Shown: one piece after another, positions 54,505 to 64,000 of the stretch | Layout of the letters: the number at the start of each line of letters is the position of its first letter | Position numbering within the stretch: the first letter of the stretch is position 1 | Assembly: GCF_023065955.2 (NCBI RefSeq) | Contig: NW_026623100.1 | Span: 16,469,001-16,533,000, forward strand | Length of the DNA stretch: 64,000 nucleotides | Origin: Ursus arctos | Lineage: Eukaryota; Chordata; Mammalia; Carnivora; Ursidae | Direction: 5' to 3' | The notes under the pieces: model-generated | What the model was told of the DNA's origin: nothing | Seen by the model: the letters and a program-made list of their open reading frames with translations, nothing else | Databases searched by the model: none | Translations under genes and position numbers: made by a program

Positions 54505-54705
54505 GAGTGCTTACATGTACTGAGTAGTGTTCTAATGGCTTTAGGTGTATTGCACTTAATCCTCCCCATAAGGCTATGAGGATTATTGTCATCCCATTTA
54601 CAGATAAGAAAATTCAGGCACAGGAAGTTGTAGTCACCTTAATGTCACATAGCTAGTAAGGGATAAGCTAGGATTTCATCCAGATAGTCTGGCTGAAGCC
54701 ACACA
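54505..54705 (-). repeat. MIR
   Basis: tgagtgcttacatgtactga, aaggctatgaggattattgt, catagctagtaagggataag in antisense MIR order. Confidence 0.82.
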
Positions 54706-54792
54706 AAAATAGCTATTTTTGTAAGATTTAGCCTTAGAATTCTCAGTATTTCCGTATTCACTTCTTGTGAAAAGAAGAATTTTAGCACTTTT

Positions 54793-54896
54793 CTTTTTTA
54801 AAATTTTAAGCAATCTCTCTACCCAACTTGGGGCTCGAACTCACAACCCCGAAATCAAGAGCTGCATGATCTATCAACTCAGCCAGCCAGGTGCCC
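54793..54896 (-). repeat. Carnivore SINE, short form
   Basis: aagcaatctctctacccaac, ggggctcgaactcacaaccc, end cagccagccaggtgccc; TSD gaattttagcact / gaattgtagcact. Confidence 0.9.
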
Positions 54897-56399
54897 TGAA
54901 TTGTAGCACTCTTTACTCAATGTAATCCCCCTTCTTCCAACTTTCTTGTAATTGTCCAGTATTTTGGTTCTATCTTTAAAAACATTATACATATTTACAA
55001 TCAATAGTCCACCTGATTTATTAACATATTTTACCAATTCTTTGCTCATGATGTATTTATCCAATTCCTCCCTCTCTCTAGTTTCCTGCTCAAGTATATC
55101 CTTTGGTTCTTGCATCAAGCTTTTACAGGTAATGAACTCTTAATTTTTGTGTATATACTCACTTTGGGCCTCATTCTTACTGATAACTGATAGTTTAAAT
55201 GGGTACAGAATTCAAGTTAAACAGTTATATTACCTCTACATTTTGAGGAAAGAACATTCTACTAACTTCCGGAAATTACTGTTCTGGTAAATAGACTGTC
55301 AGTATAACTGATATTTTGGTATAGGCACTCTGGCTTTTTTCATCATTTTAAAGAACTCTTTATTTTATTATATGCTACAATTTCACTATGGGGCATTTAG
55401 AAGTAGTACCCCCTTTTTTTGGTATTTATCCTGCTAAACAATTGTTCACTAATGTACAATATCAATATGGAAACTTAGGTTTTATTTCAATTCTAAGTCC
55501 TCATATGTAAAAGGGATAAATTATACAGGATGGGGGCTATTGTAGAAATAAAACATGAATTTACTATCTACCTAGATCAATAAATGATTGCTATTAATAT
55601 CACAACCACTACATAGTAGTTATTATTACCAAAATCCCTTGTGTTTTCCCATGTATATAAAGATATCTAATTGCTACTGAAGTGTTTTCAAAAATATTTT
55701 CTTGTTATGCTTAATATAAATTATACATCATTTCCATTGTGTATTATAAGTCCATACACTGATATCAGATATCTACTAATATGGAAAATAGGTTCTGGCG
55801 AGTTTTCAGAAACTTCAGCGCCAACTGTATTATAAATAAAAACATTCAGGATATCGAACAAGATTACATAAAATATTATCAAATATTTACGGATAATCCT
55901 CCACATATTAAGCATAAATGGATCTTTATGCTTACATAAATTTATTACAAAAATGTAAATGACAGTAAGCACCTGAGGCTGAGATATGCGTAGCTACCGC
56001 AAAAGCATGGGAATTCAAAAATAAGTGAAGGAACAACTGAGTTCAAAAATTAACAACGGCGCAAAAAAGAAAAAAAAGAAAGAGTAGCAAACTATATGGT
56101 TCATTCAAGAACAATGTGTAGATAAGCCTGTCAAAAAAGAATCATACAAAAGAAAAATGGGCAGCCAAAGTATAGAAGACTTTGAATCTGGACTAAAGAA
56201 TTGAGATTATTTTACAGTTGGTAAAGCCTTGAAGAGAGGAGTGTGTCTAACCCAACTTTAACTTCTTTCTGGAAAAGAAACACCAAGACAAAGTGAACTG
56301 TGAGATGAACAGAGTATGATGATGGGAGTTAAAATTCTGTCCTGGTAACTCTTCCATGTTCTCTGTCTGGCCCATTTCCTCTTACTAAGAATATCCTTT

Positions 56400-56560
56400 A
56401 TTTTCCCTTTTCTTTATCTGTGACATACTCATTCTTCAAGATCTAGTTTAAGCATTCACTTTCTCTGGCAAGTCTTTTCAAACCATTTCAGCTCTCAGAC
56501 TGTTTCGCCTCTACTCTTTAGTATTTCATGTATACACTCATTCAATAACATTTAACCTCA
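56400..56560. repeat. Possible L2 fragment
   Basis: catactcattcttcaagatc and tctctggcaagtcttttcaa resemble the L2 'ttcaagaccc...cctctgtgaagcctt' region. Confidence 0.4.
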
Positions 56561-56579
56561 TACATTAATGGTGGGATTA

Positions 56580-57060
56580 TTTTTTTAAAAAAACCAATTA
56601 GGCAACATTTATCAAACTTTAAAATGCAAATATCCCTTTAACACAATAACTCACTTTTATGAAACCAAAATTGTGACATAAACATGTTAAGATATTTGTA
56701 CAAAGATGTTTACTTCGATACTGTAATAGCAAAAAATAAGAACCTAAATATTAATCAATAGATGTACATTTAACATAAATCATGGTCTATTCATATAATG
56801 AACTATTCTGCAACTATAAAAAATAAATAAGGTAATTTTAGATTTATATTGACACAGAAAAATGCCCAGGATATATTTAAGTAAAAACCAAAACCTAACT
56901 TATAAATTAATACATACAGTGTGGTTTCTTTTTAATAAGGTATGTGTATTTATATGCACATACATTAAAAAAAAAACTCACCAGTAAACATACACGCACA
57001 CAGTTAAGAGTTATCTCTCAGGAGTGGTAGGTCAGGGGAAGAGAAAATAGACCTTTTCTT
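56580..57060 (+). mobile_element. Ancient L1 3' fragment
   Basis: aaaatgcaaatatcccttta, tactgtaatagcaaaaaata, atgaactattctgcaactat, ctcaggagtggtaggtcagg follow the sense order of old L1 3' ends. Confidence 0.65.
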
Positions 57061-57320
57061 TAAATATTATATACTTCTATATTCATTAATTCACTCGACA
57101 ATCGCTTAAAAATTTCTAGAGTGCCAGGCATTCATGATTTATACCATTCACTTGGCACTTACACATTAAACATTCAGAGAGACTATTTTATGTTCCTGTT
57201 TACTGCACTGAAACATCCTGAAGGCAAGCTTTTACTTCCCACAGTAACAACCACAACAATGCAACTACCTGTTTACAGATTCACACAAATATGTAAAAGT
57301 ATTTAAAAATGGAATGAACA

Positions 57321-57508
57321 GGGACGCCTGGGTGGCTCAGTTGGTGAAGCAACTGCCTTCAGCTCAGGTCACGATCTCGGAGTCCTGGGATGGAGCCCTG
57401 GGTCAGGCTCCCCACTCAGCGGGGAGTCTGCTTCTCCCTCTCCTTCTGGCCCTCCCCCAACTTGTGCACACACACGCGCTCTCTCAAATAAAATATTTAA
57501 AAAAAGAT
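57321..57508 (+). repeat. Carnivore SINE
   Basis: gggacgcctgggtggctcag head, acacacacgcgctctctc-aaataaaat tail; near-TSD aaaaatggaat on both sides. Confidence 0.94.
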
Positions 57509-57649
57509 AAAAATGGAATAGTAAGTTCATATCTAATTCATGATAGTTGCTGCTTCTGAGAGGGTAGAAGTGAAAGGGAATGGGATGAAAGGTACTTTTT
57601 AAAAAGAAGATTCAGCTCAATAAGCAATATTTTATGTATAATTTTTTCA

Positions 57650-58420
57650 TAAAAACTCTATATTAATCATTTGTATGTTAGAGAAAGTGCAGATTTTTTC
57701 CCAGTCGATTATTTGCCTTAATGCTTTGTTTATTAGCACCCTTCACTGCACGGAATTTTCCACTTATGTAGTCAATTTCTTGATGTTCCCTTAATGACTT
57801 TAGATTTTTTGGCCCTGCTGAGGAAGAAGTACTTTCTTCCAATTTCTTCTATGACTTTCTAAAAATATTGAGCTCTTAGTTGGAGGACATTATGTTAAGT
57901 GAAATAAGTCACTTAGAGTAGGACAAATACTATATGATTCCACGTACATGAGGTATCTAAAATACCAAACTTATAAAAGTATAGGATGGTGGTTTCTAGG
58001 GGCTAGGGAGGAAGGGAAAATCAGGAGTTGCTCTTCAACGGGTATAAAGTTTCAGTTATGCGAGATGAGTAAGTTCTTCAGATCCGGTGAACAACTTACT
58101 TACTTACTTTCCCATTCATTCATTCATTCATTCATTGTACAGAGAGAGAGACAGCAAGAGAGGGAACACAAGCAGGGGCAGAGGGAGAGGGAGAAGAGGC
58201 TTCCCGCCAAGCAGGGAGCCTGATGCAGGGCTCAATCCCAGGACTCTGGGATCATGACCTGAGTCCAAGGCAGACACTGAACAACTGAGCCACCCAGGCG
58301 CCTCTGGTGAACAACATTCTTGCCGATAGTTAACAATATTGTATTGCACACTTAAAACTTTGTTAAAGGGTAGATCTCAAGTTAAATGTTTTTATTTTAG
58401 TAAAAAAAATTTTTTTAATT
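57650..58420 (+). mobile_element. L1 3' end, possibly with an inverted 5' piece
   Basis: From about 57880 the sequence is sense L1 3' end (gttaagtgaaataagtcact, agtataggatggtggtttct, ttaacaatattgtattgcac). The preceding 57650-57870 looks antisense (ccagtcgattatttgcctta). A SINE interrupts at 58096-58305. Confidence 0.6.
58096..58305 (-). repeat. Carnivore SINE with a (TTAC)/(ATTC) tail
   Basis: The usual TTTATTT tail is replaced by ttacttacttacttt and attcattcattcattcattc. Body gacagcaagagagggaacac; end ctgagccacccaggcgcct. TSD ggtgaacaac at 58086-58095 and 58306-58315. Confidence 0.94.
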
Positions 58421-59242
58421 GGAAAAAAAAAGCTCTTTAACCATTTGAAACGTATTTTTTGGTATTGTACAAGGTAGGAAATTAACTGAATGCTTCTCCA
58501 AATGAATAATCAATAGTCTCAATATCATTTATTGAATAGTACATAATTTCCTTATTGATCTGAAATACCACCATTATCATAAATGGGCACAGTGGAAAAG
58601 AACTTTGCCCTGGGAATCTTTACATAAATCTATCATCAATATGGTTCACCTTATACTGAGTAATATAACTGCCTTTTTTTAAATGCCAGTATAGACTTAA
58701 AATATTAAGTCAATCTATAAGAAACAAGCTATTAAAATTTACTTGCATATCTTTTTTAAGTTACTGAGTACAAGTATTCTAAAAAATTAATTTTTGTTTA
58801 GTTCAACTAAGGAATTACAGAAAACTATGAGATCACAGCTTAACAAATCACTAAATGAAAAATGAACAGAATGATAACAGAATTTTGAAAGAACAGATAC
58901 CACCATCATTGACTGGGAGTCAGGAAAACAGGGCTCTAATTCCAACCACCACCCTGAACAAGTAAACTAACCTCAAGAATTGGGACTACAGTTCTATATC
59001 CAACATTCTATAATTTCTAACTAATTTACCATCTCTAAAATAATTAAAATATCTAATCCTAATAGCTGACACGGAAAATGCAGGGTATATAGTCTTCTTT
59101 AGTGGCCTACTTTAGATGTTTACCAGATGTTCTTTATACCAGTGTAAAACATCAATCTAATAATTTAATTTCATTTTCCCTAGATATCTTCTGAGCATAC
59201 AGAAAAATAACTGAACAACATCCTTAAGAATTACTTTCAACC

Positions 59243-59438
59243 GGGGCATCTGGGTGGCTTAGTCGGTTAAACTTCTGCTTCAGCTAAGGTCATGGTCCTA
59301 GAGTCCTGGGATCCAGCCCCCAGGTCGGGGTCCCTGCTCAGTGGGGAGTCGGCCTCTCCCTCATCCTCTGCCTGCTGCCCCCCCCAATTGTGCTGTATAT
59401 GTGTGTGTGTGTCAAATAAACAATATCTTATAAAAAAT
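59243..59438 (+). repeat. Carnivore SINE with 13-bp TSD
   Basis: ggggcatctgggtggcttag head; a short (TG)n in the 3' part. TSD attactttcaacc at 59230-59242 and 59439-59451. Confidence 0.95.
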
Positions 59439-60189
59439 ATTACTTTCAACCATGTGAAAGGTTTAGCCACCCTTTAGCTTATCCCTCTTTAGAGTTAACA
59501 CTTAAATTTTTCCAATAGACATATTTTCAACCACTTCAACATTTTACAAGTCTTATTACTATAAAATGGTTATCATATGTTTACACACACATAAACACAT
59601 TCTAGGATGATTCATTCAACTGTAGTCCATATTGTTTTCTGCTATACTTAGTTCTGGTTCAACATTTCTAAGCGACTACTCACTTTTTTGTTGTTTCTAC
59701 AAAGATGAAGGCATTTTTTTCTTAACACACCATTCAAAGTAATTTGATTTCTATACTTGGTTTTTCAGGTACTTAACCTAGCCCATTTTTTTTTTTTTAT
59801 CATTTATGAACTTAATATGCTCAATAACTTAAATTAGTAATTACATGAACAATCTTGGTCCAGAGAAGGAAGCTGAAGGGAAACAAATAACCATTTACTA
59901 AATGTTTATTTGCAAGTGGTTAGTACTATTTTTGTAATTGGTAGCTTCCATATAATACAACTTTTTAAAAATTTCCCAACTATCACAACACCACATGACT
60001 ACTTCATAAAATAAAAGCTGTATTTAAATCCACCTATGCTGCTCTTGTTCCTTCTTCAGCTACCAAAGTCAGTTTCAGGAAAATACTGTAAATTCATCTG
60101 TAATCCGCTCTTCATAAAACTATGTTGATTACTATCTAGAATCTACACTTAATGATTGATTTGCTCCAAACCATAACAGTAGTCCCTAC

Positions 60190-60378
60190 TTTTTTTTTTT
60201 TTTTTAAGGTTTATTTTAGAGAGCACGTGAGGGGAGGGAGAAGGGGGGAGGGAGAGAAAAGCAGACTACCACTGAGTGTGGAGCCTGATGGCCGGGCTTG
60301 ATCTCATAACTCTGAGATCATGACCTGAGCCAAAATTAAAAGTCAGATGCTTAATTGACTGTGCCACCCAAGTGCCCC
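60190..60378 (-). repeat. Carnivore SINE, first of two at one target
   Basis: T tract, diverged body, end gactgtgccacccaagtgcc; preceded by agtccctac. Confidence 0.92.
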
Positions 60379-60391
60379 TAGTAGCCCCTAC

Positions 60392-60587
60392 TTTTTTTTT
60401 TTTTTTTTAATATTTTATTTATTTATTTGAGAGAGAGTGAGTGCAAGAGAGAGCACAAGCTGGGGCAGAGGGAGCAGCAGACTCCCCAGTGATGAGGGAG
60501 CCCAACACAGGGCTCAACCCCAGCACCCTGGGATCATGACCTGAGCCGAAGAAAGACATTTAACTGACTGAGCCACCCAGGCACCCC
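60392..60587 (-). repeat. Carnivore SINE, second of two at one target
   Basis: T tract, gaga-rich body, end gagccacccaggcacccc; preceded by agtagcccctac and followed by atagaacctac. Confidence 0.93.
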
Positions 60588-62232
60588 ATAGAACCTACTT
60601 TTAAAAACAAAACAACACAGCTCATCTATTTCAATAAAGCTTTTTAGTACATTTTCTAATAAAATGTTTTCTCTTGGTTAAGGTTTACAAGTAGTCTATA
60701 AGATGGTGAGAAGACTGGTCAAATGTGAGATGAGTTAACTCCAAATCTAATAATTAATTTTCGGCTGCAAAGAACTGTATTTTCTGAAAGCCACTGCAGG
60801 TTCTTATTTATTCTCAAGCACATTAGGTCCCACAATCCAAAAGGTCTAAGAATACAGTATCCTATAAAGGGAAGGTTGGTTTGTTGTTTTTAACTGATAA
60901 TGGTGAAACAATTTCCCTTAGCAATCTGTTTCAACTTAATAAATTGATAGTCTCTAATTCTTTCAGGGCTAACTCCAGTTTTATGAGAAGATACCTTCCA
61001 CATAAAATTAACAAACAGACATGAATCCATACCACCAGGATACAAAAGAAATAGCCACCTGTTATGACCAGTACTAAGTTTTGCTTTTCTTTCTAATATC
61101 CAGTTTGTTTGCACACTAAATTTCCATCATTCAGCCAGGAATGTAATTAAAATACTGTTTGTATGTATTTGTATTTACATAACCCACAGTCACAAACTTA
61201 TCCTAGAAAGACAGACTCATGGCTCAAGTCTCGAGTAACAAATTTGTTTTTCATTCTGAATTAGGACTTTCTTATCATCAGTTATCCTCATCTCCTATAA
61301 ATGATATACATAAGCAATTATTATCATGAAGTTGCTATGGATACAAAAACTTAAAATGTCCATAAATTAATAAGCACTTAAAACACAGAGAACTGAGATA
61401 TGTAAAATTTTAAGCTTTTATTCAAGTTTAAAAGGACCTATATGAGGACTTTACCATCAGACCAACTACTATAAATTTACATCACAATCACAGCTATTAA
61501 AATCTTTTTAAAAATACAAACCTCTTTCCTTCCAGATTCCATATACAGGATTTGAAAAACAAAGAAATGTAGAAAGAGTAACAAAAATCACCTCACCTCC
61601 ACCATTCCAAGACACTACTGCTAACATTTCACCAAAAATTTTTAGACACTTCACAAAATCAAGAGTGCATATTCCAAGTTTCAGAGAGTGTATTTTATGT
61701 GTTCTCAATGCATGTCTATGATTGATATGTGACATTTTTCCAGCCGTCTAAAATCAGACTTAACTTTACAAACCCTGGACAAGCTCACTACACCCAGATC
61801 TCTCAGCTTAGTTTTTCAGCTTTAAAGATTTCAGCTAGGAGGTTCTCAAATCAAATGACTCAGAAATAGAGGACAGGTTCTCTGTGAGATGTTGCAGTAG
61901 AGACTAAGACAGCATCAGAAAAAAATCCATAAAGGCACCCTAAGAGTTACAACTACTTGTCTGGGGGACTACAGATGCTATGAAGAAACTTAAAGTGTTG
62001 TTTTATCTCTGCAATTGAAGATTAGATTCTGGCAACATATGATCTAACTTAAACCTGTCTACTTTCAGTTTCAGGATATAAGGGCAAAACAATGAATGCA
62101 ATGATGAAGGAAGAAAGACACCATGAAAACAAGAGAAATGACCCCAACTCTGCAGGTAATTTCCTTCACTAGGCACAAGTTTCTTTCTTAATCATTTACA
62201 TAAGCATGCTATAACTTAGCTTAAACTTTGGG
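60588..62232. other. Intronic sequence with nothing assigned
   Basis: About 1.6 kb of AT-rich sequence without a recognised repeat, exon or coding frame; the longest repeat-poor stretch in this part of intron 1. Confidence 0.5.
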
Positions 62233-62245
62233 CTGCAACGATTTT

Positions 62246-62345
62246 TTTTTTTTTTAAGTAGGCCCCATGCCCAATGTGGAGCTTGAACTTACAACTCCGA
62301 TATCAAGAGTCGGATGCTCTACCAACTAAGCCAGCCAGGCACCCC
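62246..62345 (-). repeat. Carnivore SINE, short form
   Basis: aagtaggccccatgcccaat, tggagcttgaacttacaact, end gccagccaggcacccc; TSD ctgcaacgatttt / ctgcaacaatttt. Confidence 0.9.
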
Positions 62346-62419
62346 CTGCAACAATTTTCTAACTGTGGCACAAAGGTAATTCAATAAATGATTAAAGGGT
62401 AGAACACATATGAGACATC

Positions 62420-62432
62420 GGGGGGGGGGGGG
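62420..62432 (+). repeat. G13 homopolymer
   Basis: Thirteen consecutive G after atgagacatc. Confidence 0.95.
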
Positions 62433-62527
62433 TCATAAAAAACCCTTCATCTTAACATCATAGAAGACTCTCCAACAGACTCGGGTCTTGGAAACACTGG
62501 ACAGATAAGGTTACAAACAAAACTCTG

Positions 62528-62600
62528 GTGTGGGGTGTGTGTGTATGTATGTATGTATGTTTGTGTGTATGCCTGCACGTACACGCGTGGCGTGTATCCT
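62528..62600 (+). repeat. (TG)/(TATG) microsatellite
   Basis: gtgtggggtgtgtgtgtatg followed by tatg repeats and a CpG-bearing acgtacacgcgtggcgtg end. Confidence 0.85.
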
Positions 62601-62840
62601 TAAAAATATCAGAAGACAGTGAAAATATGTTATTTAAATTTAGTCTCTAACTCAAGTATAAGTTCCATAAAAGCAAGAACCATGTCTGTATAGTAATACC
62701 CAACAAATTCAGGCCTCAGTGATTTATACTGGTAATTTAAATGATACAGAAAGTTTTAGCATCTCAGAAGTCACCTCATTCAAAATCCCCTACTTCAGAA
62801 ATGGGATTAAAAAATCATTCTAGAAAAAAAAAAAAGGCAC

Positions 62841-63028
62841 TTTTTTTTTTTTTAAATCTTCGGTTTTATTAAATTCAAGTTAATTTCAGGGTAGAATTTA
62901 GTGATTCATCAGTTGCATATAACACCCAATGCTCATTACATTGAATACCCTCCTTAATGCCCATCACCCAATTACCCCATTCCCCAGCAACCCTCACTTT
63001 GTTTTCTACAGTTAAGAGTTTCTTTAAA
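62841..63028 (-). mobile_element. Carnivore L1 3' end, 5'-truncated
   Basis: T tract, ggttttattaaattcaagtt, agtgattcatcagttgcata, ccttaatgcccatcacccaa, then cagttaagagtttc. Same 3' UTR as at 36505. Confidence 0.85.
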
Positions 63029-63109
63029 AAAAGCCATTTTGCTGAAAAAGCTCAGGCTCCTTCTTCCCAAACTTAACAGCAACATTTACTCAATGTGGCT
63101 ATGTTATTT

Positions 63110-63161
63110 AAAAAAGGAAGGAAGGAAGGAATGAAGGAAGGAAGGAAAGAAGGAAGGAAGC
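63110..63161 (+). repeat. (GGAA)n microsatellite
   Basis: About twelve gaag units with single-base variants (gaat, aaag). Confidence 0.9.
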
Positions 63162-64000
63162 AGTCTCTCCACACTGCTTGTTGTAGACAAGAAAGAACAA
63201 CTGTTAGCACTAACACTGAACTGGTAAGTGCTAAAAGAGGAGACACAAAATAATAAGATCTTACTCTTTTTGGTATCTAAGGCTACCATATCATCAGTTT
63301 CAAGCAAGTGGTTCCTTAAAAACAAAGCCCTGTCCTAGTCACAGACGGCCTGTCATTCTGGGGATATTTGTATGGTGGGGAATAGGAGCTTATAAGCCAC
63401 TAACTAGCATCAACTACACATCAGGAACTGATAGATCTGGCCAAGGACTAGAAAAACAACTTGAAAACAAAATGTGCCCCAATTTTTCTATAGAAGTTTT
63501 ACAATTTTATATTTATATTTATAATTTTATATTTATAATCAAGATATGCAGAAAAAATAAAGTGAAACAATCAACCAAATAAAATATTTTCACAGGAGTT
63601 AAAAGGATAAGCTTAAAAGTAGTAAGAAACAGGATTCCAAACTGAAATGGAGAAACACAAGTATTTATGACAGTAGCAAAAATAAATAATTTTTGGAATG
63701 AAGGCTTAGAATCACACAGTAAAGTCCATAATATTTTTGAAAATTCCTATATTAAAAAAAGATTTCCCTCCTCCTCAAAATAAACTCAACTTACAACCTT
63801 TGGGGAAAATTACAGTATTTTAAGTTGATGGGTAAACTTCCTAATGCTGGACTTACAGCATACAGACCAAAAGACTTAAGAAAACCACTAATATCTGAAA
63901 TAAAATCAATTGTTTTAGCAACATTATTTATGAGATGCCATATTCATATCTGTCTTAAAGCTATTTTACTTTCCATGTAAATGGAAGCTCTGCCTCTGGG
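63162..64000. other. Intronic sequence with nothing assigned
   Basis: No element or exon recognised; a short (atttat)n-rich patch at about 63500-63537. Confidence 0.5.

Noticed and set aside
57314..57559. Frames with 'AWVAQLVK...PSAQV' or 'RERGNTSRGSGRGRSRL' type peptides, here and in many other places
   Set aside because: These are translations of the carnivore SINE in its two orientations, not proteins.

Overview
This is mammalian nuclear DNA from a carnivoran. Dozens of tRNA-derived carnivore SINEs (CAN/SINEC type, with a cgcctgggtggc head, CT-rich middle and aaataaataaaatctt tail) are spread through the window, many with intact target-site duplications (TSDs). Several belong to a young-looking subfamily with a 'cacagcggttaag' head and a 'cctccgctatgagcctgcttcttcctctccc' type body. 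I associate that form with bears and near relatives, so my best inference is an arctoid caniform, possibly Ursidae. The genus cannot be read from this window.

The only gene I can support is FBXO11 (F-box only protein 11) on the minus strand. Ten consecutive internal coding exons lie between 8306 and 14095. Every junction is GT-AG and the phases agree across all nine introns, giving 1166 coding nt (389 codons, the first one split). They encode the part between the low-complexity N-terminus and the middle of the beta-helix: the acidic linker, the basic patch, the F-box and the first right-handed parallel beta-helix repeats. Exon 1 lies beyond the right edge, so intron 1 is longer than 49.9 kb. 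The remaining beta-helix, the UBR-type zinc finger and the 3'UTR lie beyond the left edge, so the intron after the last visible exon is longer than 8.3 kb.

Layout: 1-8305 is intron (exon numbering after human) full of SINEs. 8306-14095 is the exon cluster; four of its introns are only 78-90 nt, and larger ones hold an L1 relic, a SINE and a MER20. 14096-64000 is intron 1, a stack of mobile-element remains. These include an L1 with a 5' inversion (about 23.9-27.5 kb), a Tigger1-type element inside a MIR (30.1-30.8 kb), a CAA/CAT/CAC microsatellite (32.6-32.85 kb), MER5A, an ERVL provirus remnant with pol pieces and one 3' LTR (48.4-51.7 kb), two MaLR-like LTRs, two carnivore-type L1 3' ends, and many nested or tandem SINEs.

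I found no RNA gene, CRISPR array, operon or second protein-coding gene, and no new multi-gene system. The most unusual items are a perfect 34-bp inverted copy of a nearby sequence flanked by an 11-bp direct repeat (39.46/39.95 kb), a 15-bp perfect trinucleotide hairpin (30.0 kb), SINEs stacked at repeatedly used target sites, and an antisense SINE 61 nt upstream of the exon 2 acceptor. Repeat family names are from recall of consensus sequences and were not checked against a library.
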